Source: Mangifera indica (taxonomy: Eukaryota > Streptophyta > Magnoliopsida > Sapindales > Anacardiaceae). Taken from it: a stretch of DNA of 64,000 nt. The DNA is taken from NCBI RefSeq assembly GCF_011075055.1, contig NC_058154.1, forward strand, positions 8,191,620-8,255,619, given 5' to 3'. Shown piece after piece: positions 23,885 to 35,128 of this stretch. Every line of letters starts with the position of its first letter. Within the stretch, counting starts at the first letter, position 1. The notes under the pieces are model-generated. The model was not told the origin of the DNA, did not search any database, and worked only from the letters and a program-made list of their open reading frames with translations. Position numbers and translations under genes: made by a program.

Positions 23885-24140
23885 AAAGGTAGTCCCTTAA
23901 TTTCCTTAGAGGTCAAGTTCTAAGGCAAGGCTCAGCATTTCAGCTTTTTGGCAGTGAAAAACAAGAAGATAAGGTTTTGAGAGGAAAGACAAAGAAGTTG
24001 CTCATCACTTATTGTTCAGATCGACATAACATCGCCTTCAAGCAATTAATACTGAAAAAGTTTGCTGTGTTTTTGCTCAATGCTTGCCTGCACAGAAGGA
24101 AATGTTTAAAGGGACATTTTTTGTTCTAATTTGTCAAAAC
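23885..24140 (+). repeat. Upstream block shared by the two small-protein genes (copy 2)
   Basis: Counterpart of 15140-15430, with CAGCATTTCAGCTTTTTGG and ACATCGCCTTCAAGCAATTA as the clearest shared words. It lies about 750 bp before the paralogue at 24893. Confidence 0.5.
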
Positions 24141-24812
24141 AGAAGTCTAATTGGTCAAGATTAAATTTAAGGGAAAGTTTAAGATTCAGAGAAATGTATC
24201 TACTAGAAGCATGCCTCTCGACCAATCCAAGATTCAGTACTCGCAATTAAATATCTCTTCATATAGTTTGATCTTATCTCTAAAGTATCACGAGATCTTT
24301 TGTTTTTTTTTTTCCTTTTTCTTTTTTCGGAAATGGGTCAGACGTTACATGGTTTTGGATTACCTCTTGAACAAGAAATTATATGATAGTTACTTATTAC
24401 GAAAGAAAGAAGTTAACAAAATTCATAGAGTACTATAAATTTAAAAAATAAATTTGAAGTTTTAATCTTTATTATACTTATGAAAAGATCAAATGACATA
24501 ATTTAACTAATTAAGAAGATTTGAGTTTGAGATCTATAATTCATAAATATTAAATCAAGATGAGATTTTTAAATTATTCAGTATAACTGTTTAATATAGT
24601 TAATTTGCTCTTAAAGAGATGATATAACTAAAATGAGATTTTTTTGTTTAAGAAAAAAAATCATATCACGGCTAGGCATCATCAAATTACCAAAAAGCAT
24701 GCGATTAATAAATTAGGCATGAAAACTACAAAACGTACGAGTCAAAAAAGCAAACCGACCAATTAATGGCAGTCTTAATCTATATCCTGCACTTTTCCAG
24801 CACCTTCAGACT

Positions 24813-24820
24813 TATAAATA
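24813..24820 (+). promoter_or_regulatory. TATA box of small-protein gene 2
   Basis: TATAAATA followed by CCCTC, 73-80 bp before the ATG at 24893. It matches the position and context of the TATA box of paralogue 1. Confidence 0.65.
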
Positions 24821-24892
24821 CCCTCAACCTATTCATTATAAACCAAACCAAAACACTTGTCTCTCTTCTCTGTTCCCCTTTTGCTCTCTTTC

Positions 24893-25168
24893 ATGCCAAT
24901 TCTCAAAGGTTACTTTGCTGTCAAATCAACGGCCAAATTACAGGCTGCTAGGATTTCAACAGAAGTTGCTCCACCACAGTTCATCTCTGTGGCCAAGCGT
25001 CCTTTGAAAATAACGCTGGCCACAATTGTAGAGGAAGAAAAAGATTTTGGTGTTCATAATAATGAAAGCCTATCTTCTATGGCTGCTTGTGGCTCTTCTG
25101 CTATGTACCTTTCAAGACAGATTGAGAAGCCCCTTTTGAGACTTGCCAGAAATGGCCAGGCCAAGTAG
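24893..25168 (+). CDS. Small unrecognised protein, paralogue 2 (91 aa)
   Basis: The ATG at 24893 is chosen because the open frame further upstream has no other ATG, and this one follows the TATA box at a normal distance. The protein begins MPILKGYFAVKSTAKLQAAR and contains VAPPQFISVAKRPL, LATIVEEEKDF, NNESLSS and a basic tail RQIEKPLLRLARNGQAK. It is related along its length to the 68-residue protein at 18061. I know no domain for it. There is no signal peptide or transmembrane segment; the basic N-terminus followed by KSTAKLQAARIST could be a weak organelle-targeting sequence, which is only a guess. The last 58 bp of coding sequence are the first unit of a four-fold tandem repeat that continues downstream. 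Confidence 0.68.
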   Translation: MPILKGYFAVKSTAKLQAARISTEVAPPQFISVAKRPLKITLATIVEEEKDFGVHNNESLSSMAACGSSAMYLSRQIEKPLLRLARNGQAK

Positions 25169-25825
25169 CTAGTATTCTTCTCAATTCTACTTCAACTTTG
25201 TAATTATTTTTGCATGTTTCTGTGTTTTTTTTTTTTTTTTTTTTCAATGGAGGGACTTTTATCACTCCACCTTACCTGGTTCATATTTCAAGACAGATTG
25301 AGAAGCCCCTTTTGAGACTTGCCAGAAATGGCCAGGCCAAGTAGCTGCTATTCTTCTCAATTCTGCTTCAACTTTGTAATTATTTTTGCATGTTTCTGTG
25401 TTTTTTTTTTTTTTTTTTTTGTTTTCAATGGAGGGACTTTTATCACTCCACCTTACCTGGTTCATATTTCAAGACAGATTGAGAAGCCCCTTCTGAGACT
25501 TGCCAGAAATGACCAGGCCAAGTAGCTAGTATTCTTCTCAATTTTGCTTCAACTTTGTAATTATTTTTGCATGTTTCTGTGTTTTTTTTTTTTTTTTTTT
25601 TTTCAATGGAGGGACTTTTATCACTCCACCTTGCCTGGTTCATATTTCAAGACAGATTGAGAAGCCCCTTCTGAGACTTGCCAGAAATGACCAGGCCAAG
25701 GAGCTAGTATTCTTCTCAATTTTGCTTCAACTTTGTAATTATTTTTGCATGTTTCTGTGTTTTTTTTTTTTTAAATGGAAGGACTTTTATCACTCCACCT
25801 TACCTGGTTCATAGCTCATAAGACA
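25111..25825 (+). repeat. Four tandem ~178-bp copies of the gene's 3' end
   Basis: Units begin TTCAAGACAGATTGAGAAGC at 25111, 25287, 25468 and 25646, giving periods of 176, 181 and 178 bp. Each holds the coding tail (SRQIEKPLLRLARN.QAK), then TTTGTAATTATTTTTGCATG, a poly-T tract of variable length, then CAATGGAGGGACTTTTATCA and CTGGTTCATA. Units 1-3 keep the TAG stop; unit 4 reads AAGGAG there. The first unit is the real end of the 91-residue gene, and the rest are downstream duplicates. The T-tract length differences account for much of the period variation. Confidence 0.92.
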
Positions 25826-25959
25826 AGTAATTGCCATAACATATATATGGTCACAGGAATTTGGTAATTTCAATCGACAATAGAGAAGCATTATCGGAAA
25901 AGCCACATGCACCAACGCCAACCCCGACGCTAGAACTTGGCACTGGTGTAATTGCAATT

Positions 25960-26200
25960 AAAACTAATTTTAATAGAATATACAACTCCGATTTTTAATT
26001 TTTGAAATAAGGGTACAATATGCAGGAACTGGACACACCCCACGATCTTGTATAAAAAAAAACAAATTAAACCTCCTAATATTCTAACGACTATTTCTAA
26101 AACAATAAGGAATCAAATTAGTAATTCCCTCTTACAGCCAACTATCTTAGATATACAAATATTCAAAATGTTCAGTCTATATATTCTAATGAATACCTAC
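25960..26200 (-). mobile_element. Copia-type LTR fragment, minus orientation
   Basis: The reverse strand of this segment aligns with the plus strand of 29125-29325. Shared words are ATTGTTTTAGAAA, TTAGAATATTAGGAG, GTGGGGTGTGTC, TGCATATT and AAATTAAAAATC. It lies downstream of the minus-strand Copia pol remnant, so it fits as the 3' LTR of that element. Confidence 0.7.
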
Positions 26201-26209
26201 GATTTCTTC

Positions 26210-29110
26210 GATTCCCCTCAAGCTAGCATGAATATGTTATCATTCCCAACTTGTTTACTAAATCTTCAATATTCAATCTATGGAGGTTCCACTACAAAAA
26301 AACTGGCATTAAAGGGGAGGAAAATAAATAACAGATAAATATATGATAGTTATAGATATTATTTTCATAATTTTAATGACCAATTATTTATACTATCATT
26401 TAAAATAAATAAATTTATAACTTTAAAAAAAGAAAAATAGTTGTTAATAGTTTATTTTTTATTGTTAAAAAGTTTTAACAATGAAAAAAATTTCATCATC
26501 ACTTACTTTTATAGTTTCTCTAGTTAAAAGTATTAACAGAAAATAGACTTTTAACAATTATTTTTTCTATGTTAAAATCATAAATTTATTTTTTTATAAA
26601 AATGTAAATAATTGATCATTAAAATTATAAAAATATTATTATAACTACAAGATATTTATCTGTTCGTTATTTTCCTCTCACAAATGCCTTTTTTTTTTTT
26701 TGATTATAGTGTTCTTGGTTAGGATTATGTTGTTTGCTCTCTCATAGAAATATAAGTCAAGTATACACTTCCATTATTGATCTTCTCCTTAATGAAATGA
26801 TGATCGACTTCCAAATGCTTTGTGCGGTAAAAATGAACTGGGCAATGTGCTATGCTCATGATTACCTTGTTGTCACAAAATAGTTTCATCAGGGAGCTAC
26901 TAATGAATTTTTAGTTCACTTAATAACCACCCTACCCATATTCCATCACATACCCCATGTGCAAGTCACGAAACTCAGCTTTTGCACTGCTCTAAGCAAC
27001 CACTGACTACTTCTTGCTTCTACACGTTACTAGATTACCTTCGACATTAGTACAGTAGCTTTAGGTGGACCTTTTATCTACCGATGAACCTTCCAAGTCA
27101 GCTTCCGTGTAGACTTCTACGATCACATTTTTTAAAAAAGAAGTCCTTTCCCAAGAGTGATTTTTAGTTACCTCAAGATTTTGTAAACAACATCAAGATG
27201 TTTCTCCTTGGGTGCATGCATAAACTAGCTTACTACACTTACAACAAAAAGCAATGTTTGGTTGTGTGAGATAAGTAGATCAACTTTCCCATTAATAGTT
27301 TGTACCGCTCTCATTCAACTTCCTTACCTCGCTTGATGCCTAATTTTGCATTTAGCTCCCGTAGGGGTCTTAGCAGGTTTGCATCATAACAAACCCGTTT
27401 CTAGAAGTAAATCAAGTGTATACTTCCTTTGCAATATGGTAATCCCAACTTTGATTTGAGCTACCTTCGTTCCAAGGTATTACCCTAAGTTCCAAATCCT
27501 TGAGTTCAAACTCTTTCCCAAGATACTTTTTTAAAAGTATCTAGTTCCTCATGATTGTCCCTTGTGATGATAATGGCATCCACATATACTATTAAAATAT
27601 CAATTTTTCCATCTTCAGAGTGCTTATAGAAACATGTATGATCAGATTTGGTTTGTGTAAATCCTCTTCTTTTGACTACCTGACTAAACTTTTCAAACCA
27701 TTCTCTTGGTGATTATTTCGGCCATAAAGAGTTTTCTTCAATCTGCATACCGGGTTACCATCCTTTGCGAAGCTAGGGGGTTGCTCCAAATTAACCTCTT
27801 TATGTAAATCACCATTTCGAAAAGCATTTTTTATAGTTAGCTATTGTAGATGTCAATTAAGATTGGAATTTAATGATGGAACCTTTGTTGTATTGAGTTT
27901 AGCCACTGGTGCAAATGTCTTATGGTAGTCTATAACATACTCTTTAGTGAAACCTTTGGCAACAAGTATCACCTTGTACTTGATGCTCATATCTTCATTG
28001 TACTTCACGGTGCCACTTGCATCCTACAATTTTCTTTCCCTTTAGGAGGTTCACAATTTCCCAAGTATCATTTCTTTCTAGGGATTCCATTGTACCTTGA
28101 ATTGGTAGTCCCCATGTGGGATCGCCAAGTGCTTCTTAATGTTTTTTGGTATGTCTATTTTAGATAGTGAAGTGGTAAATGCTTGAAATTCAAGCGTCAA
28201 TTTTTCACCGGAGACAGAACTTGATATAGGATGTAGGGATAGGACTTTTTCCCTTTTCTAGGAGCAATAAGTAGGTCCGGTTGATCCTGGTACAATACAC
28301 CACTGTCTTTTTTGTGATGTTCACGTTCAATGGAAGACTCAACATCAAGTCTAGGTCTCATATTAAATTTTAAATCAGTTAAGCTTTTGAATTATCACTA
28401 TTTTGTGCACTTGAAGGTCTTGAGCAAATGAGAGAAAATAACCTAATGGTACGGCTGAAAATCAAGATAGGAGAACTGAATTTTGAGGAATCTGAAGGGA
28501 ATAATTCTATTTATAAGATGCCAAGTTTTTATAATTGCCTCACCTCATAGATGTTTTAGAGTGTGCATAGTGATAATTAGGGTTTTAGTTCCTTCAAGGA
28601 GGTAACAAATTTTTTCTTTCTATTTCACCATTTTATTGAAGTGTATCTGGACAAGAACTTTAATGGATTATCTATGAGTTTCAATATAATCCCTCAGGAT
28701 CAAATGAAAGTTTTATTTTCCATTGTCAATTCTCAAGATTTGAATGAAAGTTTGAAACTAGTTTTTTATCATTAAATGGAATCTTTGAAATGTTTTTACC
28801 GCTTAAAATTTTTCTTTTTAGGAGATAGACCTTGCAAACTCTTGTGTAGTCATAAATAAAGGCAGTGAACCACCATATACCTGAGATACTTTTTTATTCA
28901 AGAAGGCCTCCAAATATCAATATGAATTAGGAAGAAAGGATGAGACTCTTTGTAGGGTTTGACAGGAAAATTTTGCTAACTGACATACTTCACAGGAGAA
29001 AGAACTAGGGCTTTTATTCTTGAAAAGATTTGGAAACAAATGTTTGAGGTAATATAAATGGAGGTGATCTATCCTACGTTGCCACAACATTAATTCATCT
29101 TAGGTATATG
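26210..29110 (-). pseudogene. Ty1-copia pol remnant (integrase, RT, RNase H), interrupted by CACTA element
   Basis: Reading the minus strand from 29110 shows the zinc-like integrase head (YLKHLFPNLFKN, SFSCEVCQLAKFS), an integrase core (LRIDNGK, then HTLKHLWGEAI-like), then reverse transcriptase (VAKGFTKEYVIDYHKTFAPV, EVNLEQPPSFAKDGNPVCRL). RNase H follows (LFCDNKVIMSIAHCPV, TKHLEVDHHFIKEK), and a C-terminal SKQVGNDNIFMLA-like end lies beyond the CACTA element at about 26235. Order integrase before RT is the Copia order. Many stops and frame changes occur, including loss of the YVDD motif context (YMWMPLS in the other frame). No gag was recognised. Confidence 0.9.
26290..26711. mobile_element. 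CACTA-type miniature element, 422 bp
   Basis: Begins CACTACAAAAAAACTGGCAT and ends with the inverse ..ATTATAGTG. It is flanked by TTC at 26287-26289 and 26712-26714, the 3-bp duplication expected of CACTA (EnSpm) elements. The arms stay complementary for about 100 bp (GAGGAAAATAA / TTATTTTCCTC, AACAGATAAATAT / ATATTTATCTGTT). The centre also folds back on itself (TTGTTAATAG.. and ..TTTTAACAATTATTTT). It has no coding capacity and splits the Copia remnant. Confidence 0.88.
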
Positions 29111-29345
29111 TTAGGATATATTGACAAGATACTCTGAATCTTTTATATATAGATAGTTGACTATTAAAGGAAATTATTAATTTGATGTCTTATTGTTTTA
29201 GAAAGGATCTAGTTAGAATATTAGGAGCTTTGATGTGTTTTCTTTTTATTGGGATTGTGGGGTGTGTCTATTTGCTGCATATTCTACCCTTGTTTAGAAA
29301 TTAAAAATCAAAGTTGTGTATTCTCTCAAATTACTTTTATGATAT
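29111..29345 (+). mobile_element. Copia-type LTR fragment in plus orientation, with PBS-like end
   Basis: Homologous to 25960-26200 but in the opposite orientation. It is followed at about 29337 by TATGATATCAAAGTTGC, which resembles a TATCAGAG-type primer-binding site. This orientation disagrees with the minus-strand pol region directly to its left. Confidence 0.65.
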
Positions 29346-30023
29346 CAAAGTTGCAAAAGTCATAAAATTGTTGATCTAAGACTTGTTTAAGAATGGTGGG
29401 TTAAGCTAAAAGAAGTGAAACCCTTGTTTTTAAAGCCAAGTGGACCCATGGGTTAGCCAAGAAGAGTTAGACCTTGTTTTAGGTTGAGTCAAGAGGAGTT
29501 AAACCTAAATTTAAATGAGTCAATTCATGTATGACACCTATTTGAGCATGGTGGCTTAAGTTAAAAAAAGCTAAACCTTCAATTAAAACTTAGGTTGACC
29601 CATGGGATAGTAAAAAAAGGATACACCCCATTTTGGGATGAGCTAGGAAGAGCTATACACAAGTTTAGATAGGCTACCTATGTATGACAAATGATAACTA
29701 ATAGCCCAATTACATTTAAGAGTGAACGTTGGAAAAATTATATAAATAAAAGGTATATAACGTAATGGATATCACTTAGATTAGCTTAAGTTAGTTTAAC
29801 AATTGGAGCCCAAACACATGTCCAAATATATTAAAAACCCTGTATTAATAAATGTTAAAAGTACTTAGATATCTAACATTAATACATCCACATCACCATT
29901 GCATCAGGGTACATATAAAATATTACTTTGATGTAGCAATATTCCTTAGGCGTAAGCATATATATATGTCTATATCAATATTAATTCTTCATAGGTCACA
30001 TATTAAGTAAATTCCAATTATAT
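29346..30023. other. Retrotransposon-like leader with imperfect repeats, no gene
   Basis: Between 29395 and 29680, degenerate units carry words such as GGTTAAGCTAAAAGAAGT, GGTTAGCCAAGAAGAGTTA, GAGTCAAGAGGAGTTAAAC and GAGCTAGGAAGAGCTA. This may be the leader of the plus-oriented LTR fragment. Nothing coding was recognised. Confidence 0.4.
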
Positions 30024-30033
30024 TTTGTTTAAA

Positions 30034-30941
30034 GGGAAAAGGACTATTTCCCACCCATGTTTTAGGCCTATCTCAAACTCATATCCACGGGAGATGAAAA
30101 GTCAATTTTTCCACCCATGAACAAACTGTCATCCAATTTCTCAGTTAGGGGCAGGGGTAAAATCAATATTTTACTATTTAAAACCTTAAAACTTTAAAAT
30201 TTCACCATTTCCCCCCTTCAAGTTTTAAAAACTAACAACTCAACCCATCCTCAAAGTTTGAAAAGTTTAGATTTCACCCCTAGGGTTTGCTTCCTTCTCC
30301 GGCCACCACCGACGGTCGACGTATTCTATCGATCTCGCATCTCCAACTATAAAAGACGACGAAGGATGACCTTCGTCGCCCAGATTTCGACGACGAAATG
30401 TCATCTAGATCTAAAAGAACAGACGAAGGATGAGGCTTTATTGTCGCATTTGGACGACGCGACAAGCGAAGAAAGAGGACGAAGTGTCATCTTTCGTCGT
30501 CTGGGTGGAGCGACAAAGATAGTCGCACGATGATGTCTCTTCGTCGCACCACCACCGTCGCATCAAGAGAAGGAAGAGGCTGGTGATGACGTCGGAAGAT
30601 GAAGTTGAAGAATAGGGGTGAAACTGCTATTTTTGAAAGTTATGAGAGACGGCTGCATTTTGAAAAATATGGAAACCCTAGGTTTGGGGGTGAAAATGTT
30701 AGTTTTCAAAGTTTAAAAACTTTGGTTAAAGATGAAATGTTGGTTTCTAAAACCTAAGGGGGTGAAAAATAATAAACTTTATAACTTTTTAATATAAACA
30801 GTAAAATATCGATTTTACCTCTGTTCCTAACTGAGAAATTGAATGGCAGTTTGGTCATGGGTGGGAAAATTGATTTTTCATCTCCCGTGGGTATGAGTTT
30901 GAGATATGCCTAAAAAATGGGTGGGAAATTGTCCTTTTCCC
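30034..30941. mobile_element. Mutator-type element with ~90-bp inverted ends and CGTCG-rich core
   Basis: TTTGTTTAAA at 30024-30033 is repeated at 30942-30951, a 9-10-bp target duplication. The ends are long inverted repeats: GGGAAAAGGACTATTTCCCA at the left against GGGAAAAGGACAATTTCCCA inverted from the right. Homology runs on through TCTCAAACTCAT, CACGGGAGATGAAAA and CCACCCATGA. The core (about 30290-30600) is GC-rich with many CGTCG and CGACGA words, and a 91-codon open frame lies there. I could not match it to a known gene, so whether it is a captured gene piece is open. Confidence 0.85.
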
Positions 30942-30951
30942 TTTGTTTAAA

Positions 30952-32277
30952 TGTATCAATCTTTTAATTTATATTATTGCAAGAGACACTCCTCAAGATC
31001 TTGTTGTGAGTCTACCCATATTTCTTATTCATTTTTAAATGTTATTGTCTGGTTTTTATTAAGTTTATTCTTGATCAAGGTTAACTTTTTCTTATAAGTT
31101 AACACAATCACATGGATGACATCGTCAGTATCATCCGTAAAATTTCAAGTACATTACATGGTTGTCTCATTAAGAAAGGGCCATTAACTAGAAACCTGCT
31201 TACAAATCCTCTTATGCAAAGGCCAAAATGGGAGACCAGGACTAGCCAATGTGGCCCTGCGTAAGATTACCAGAGGTGCGTGAAACAATGTTTTTGGACG
31301 GTATAACAATGTTGCAAGCAATGATACATATAGTGTATTTCTGGGTGGTCACTACTAATTAGTAAAAATATATATTATTTACATCGCTGTTTAATTCACA
31401 TTTTAAACACGTCATTCCAAATTTTTTGAATCGAAAATATATTAAATATGTATTTTATGTCTTTCTCATTTAAATACGTATTTTTGTCATTTTTTACATT
31501 TTCCATTTTTTATGAATTTCTAAAAAAATTTAAAATGATATTATTTTGATAGCAAATCTAAAATATAAAAATATCTTAGACATTTTCAATTAATTATTAT
31601 AATGTCATTATTATATAACATAAAAAATCTCAATTTTTTTCACTTAAATCTCTAATCTCTTCTCTTCTACTCTATCCATCGGCGCCATTCTTCATACCAA
31701 TAATAGGCTAGTAGCGAATCTCTTCTCTTCTATTTTATTTGTCAGCATTGTTCTTCATACTTTATAGCAACAATAGACAGCAACAAATATCTTCTCTCCT
31801 ACTCGATTTGTGTTTAATAACAAGCCAACAACAAGAAGTAGGTTTGGGCTTGCAATCTAAACATCAATTTGAAGCTAACATATGTTGATGATTGAAAGAC
31901 AATTTTTTTTTCTCTTTTCTTTGAACATTGATTTTTTTTTTCTTTTGGTGTTACATACGTGGAGGCTGAAAATGATTGTCCCCGACTTGCATTTGATTAT
32001 TATATTAGATTCAATAATAAATTTGGAACTTTACATTTGAATTATTATATGAATTTTAATCAAGAAATCTATGAGAAAAGCTAAAATTATACTTAATATT
32101 GTCGTATTTTTAGAAATATATTATTGATGATGTGTTGCATTAAACTCGTATATACATGTTCTGTATCTCTGTCATATCCAAATTTTATGGTTTTTTTTTT
32201 ACAAACGTATTTTTTACCATTTACCTTTTTATACCCGTATAATTCTCATTCTACTTTTTTTTTCATTCTCATATTTA
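30952..32277. other. Intergenic, small degenerate repeat only
   Basis: AT-rich. Positions 31640-31800 contain a two-fold degenerate repeat of CTCTTCTCTTCTA..., TTCTTCATAC and GCAACAATAGACAGC-like words, about 80 bp apart. No gene seen. Confidence 0.4.
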
Positions 32278-33970
32278 CTAACTAGGGACACTAGAGTAAT
32301 GCTTACTTCTGGTTAAAACTCTTAAAGAGTGGTTGAACAACAATATAAGTGTTTGACACATGTTTAATTGTAGTAAATATGTTAATGAGTTGTTTCTAAC
32401 ATCGTTTTGATTCATACAATATTTGAACACATATCTAAGCCCATTGAGACATTGGTAACACATTTCACAAACATCGAGAAAGGCCTTATTCATACATAGT
32501 TTGTACATTGACCCCCTGAAACCAAAAAACAATTAGACAAGGCCTCCATTGACATTATCAATGATAGATCAATAGGCAACACTGATGACATGGTATAACG
32601 GTGCCACCCTATTAGATAAGCAAGCGGTCTACACTATCGGTCGAAAGAGTAAGAAGGAGTTTTGGTCTCTGGTCATTGAAAAGTGAGGATGATTCCATTA
32701 GAATTGGACGATGGTCCACACCTTTTTTGTCACTCACCTTTCTTACATTTATATAGAGTTTGCTTAGTGTCAATTGGAGTACATGTGGCCTAATCTGTAC
32801 ACGAAGTTGATTGACACACGCACTTAAGCCAATATGCATTCTAGGCCATGGAGTTGGCTCAATACACACGATCAATCACACAAACCTCACTTTAATATTT
32901 GGCCTAAAGCTTGGGCCCTATCTTTCTTATGATGTGGCATTATTTGTTCTCTCGAACATGTGTGCTAGGTATTTATACAAGGCAATTGGAAGTAGTCACA
33001 ACCTTCTAACCTTATCGCTTGTGCATGCCATCTACATTGTTCATGGAGATATTTGACCTCTCATTTAGATTTCATTGACTTATGAACTTTATGTTGGTAT
33101 CCATTCTTTATAGCATATCGTTTAAATAAATCTTGTAAATAGTCTTTATCCAAGAAAATGATATTCATTTTAAAAAATTATCCATCTCTCAACACTCCTC
33201 AAGCATTAGACATGGATGGCTAATCGACGAAGGGAGGTAACTAATGAAATGCACTACTCGAAACATTCTCAACATCAAACTTGTGCATTATCATGCACCA
33301 TATTTGAACATTGGAAACTACTTGTACTTTTTGTACCATAATTGTCTTCTCCTTACGCTCTAATTCCTCAATAGAAATATCATCCATTTTGTCTTCATTA
33401 ATAAAAAGGCCCCAATTTAGAACCTTTTCTTTATTGTCACGTACCCATCCCTCTACAGTATCCTATACATTGACATCATGCAAATATACCCAGTCATCAT
33501 CATCAAATTATTTTTTGAGATTGAACCTGATAATTAGAATTCCTACTAAACCATCATCTTCCATTTCTACATATTCATGTGGCTTCACCCCTTGTAAATT
33601 ATCATCATGATGTGGTTGCTGAACATTAAAGTTAGTGGTTTTCGTAAATATGTTTATAGGTTTATAAATAGTTTTCACAAAAAAGTAATCATTCTCTTAA
33701 GTGGAGAGAAAGACCACTCAGACAAACAACATCTTGATCATATACAATGTTGATTGGCATGTTATTGTTTAGACTTCTTGGTTTCATGTTTGGAGAAGAT
33801 TGCTCAACAATTGTTTAGACTTTTAATTGCCCTCTAACATATTCCATCCAATTATCATATCTTTTTATCCATAACAAACCAATGTATAACTCTTCATTTC
33901 GATTATTCCTATAACAAAATCATTCGAAAGTAAATTTACTAAAACATTTCAAAATGTTCTATATACTGAA
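32278..33970. other. Unresolved, probably decayed transposon DNA
   Basis: Several frames of 81-99 codons overlap on both strands (for example 32811-33056 plus and 32612-32875 minus) with no recognisable domain. On the minus strand near 33300-33600 the words DDDDWVYLHDV and WGLFINEDKMDD read out but do not place it in a family. I call no gene here. Confidence 0.3.
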
Positions 33971-33979
33971 AATATAAAT

Positions 33980-34700
33980 TCACCTCTCATATGGTAAAAC
34001 ATTAATTTGCCCTCACAATGTCAAATATCAATTTAATCCTTACATGATAAATATCAATTTACCCCCTCTTTGATAAATTTCCAATACACCCATTCCAAAG
34101 TTTTTCTATGTAATGTAACATAAAGTTCAAAACGTGCCCTTAAAAAATTTGGCAAATATCATTTTATCCCTAAATGGTAAAATATCCATATACCCCTACT
34201 TGGTAAATGTCCGTTGAACCATTTCAAAGTTATCCTATGAATCATAACTAATAGTATGAAATATACCCTTAAAACATTCAATACAAATTGTAACTAATAG
34301 TACGAAATATACTCTTAACAAAATTTATACGAAATTTGGCTAATATCTTTTGACCCATGAATGGCAAAGTGGCTATTACACTTGTTTTGAAATTCTCCTG
34401 CCTAACCTAGCTAATAGAAAGAAGAAAAAAAAACTTTACAACTAAGAGTACAAAATATACTTTTGAAAAATTCGGTAAGAAATTTGGCAAATATCAATTT
34501 CCTCTTAGCACGGTAAATATTAGTTTACCATTGGTATAGTAAATATCATTTTTCCCTCATATGGTAAATGTTAGTTTACCCTCTGCATAGTTATAATTGT
34601 CCAATAACCCCCCACATGGTAAAATCTCAATTAACTCCGTATAGTAAAATATTGTTTACCCCCACATGTTAAAGTATCACTAAACCCCACACATTATTCT
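33980..34700 (+). repeat. Degenerate minisatellite, ~25-30-bp units
   Basis: Repeated words of the type CATATGGTAAA.AT.AATTTACCCC occur many times with drift: TGGTAAAACATTAATTTGCC, ATGATAAATATCAATTTACC, ACGGTAAATATTAGTTTACC and ACATGGTAAAATCTC. Units are interrupted by less repetitive segments. Confidence 0.7.
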
Positions 34701-34946
34701 ATCATTTTTCATTTAGAAACACATTTATAAACTAACATTCAACACACTATAAAATAATACAACAAATAAATGAAATTTTAAGTTCAAGTTTGAATAGATA
34801 TTTGATATAACAAACTTCCTTCTTTGAAATCAAATTCACAATGTTGGAATTTGAGTGTGTGATGCTAAAAATGTGAAATTTCAAAACTTGTAGGGTGCGA
34901 TTGTGATGTTCTTTGTTCATATAAGGTTAGGTTTTATCAGTATCAA

Positions 34947-35128
34947 TAAAACTATGTGTACCCAATTTTGGTACACAATTTGTGTACACAAATGAGGTGT
35001 CATCATGTGATTGGATATTTTTTTATCATATGGTGACATATGTTTTAAAATCACCTAATTGTATGATGACACATCATTGTGTATACGAATTATGTACCAA
35101 AATTAGGTACACATAGAATTGCTCTATA
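34947..35128. mobile_element. Miniature inverted-repeat element
   Basis: The left arm ACTATGTGTACCCAATTTTG and the inverted right arm TCTATGTGTACCTAATTTTG match over about 40 bp. The next inner block GTCATCATGTGATTGG / CCTAATTGTATGATGAC is also inverted. No coding sequence. Related pieces occur at 18636, 37722 and 42172. Confidence 0.75.

Noticed and set aside
25262..25643. Minus-strand Lys-rich frames over the tandem repeats
   Set aside because: They read the poly-T tracts as poly-Lys and repeat with the 178-bp unit, so they are shadows of the duplicated gene end.
29395..29680. Possible CRISPR-like spaced repeats
   Set aside because: Units are degenerate and of unequal spacing, the genome is eukaryotic, and they fit a retrotransposon leader.
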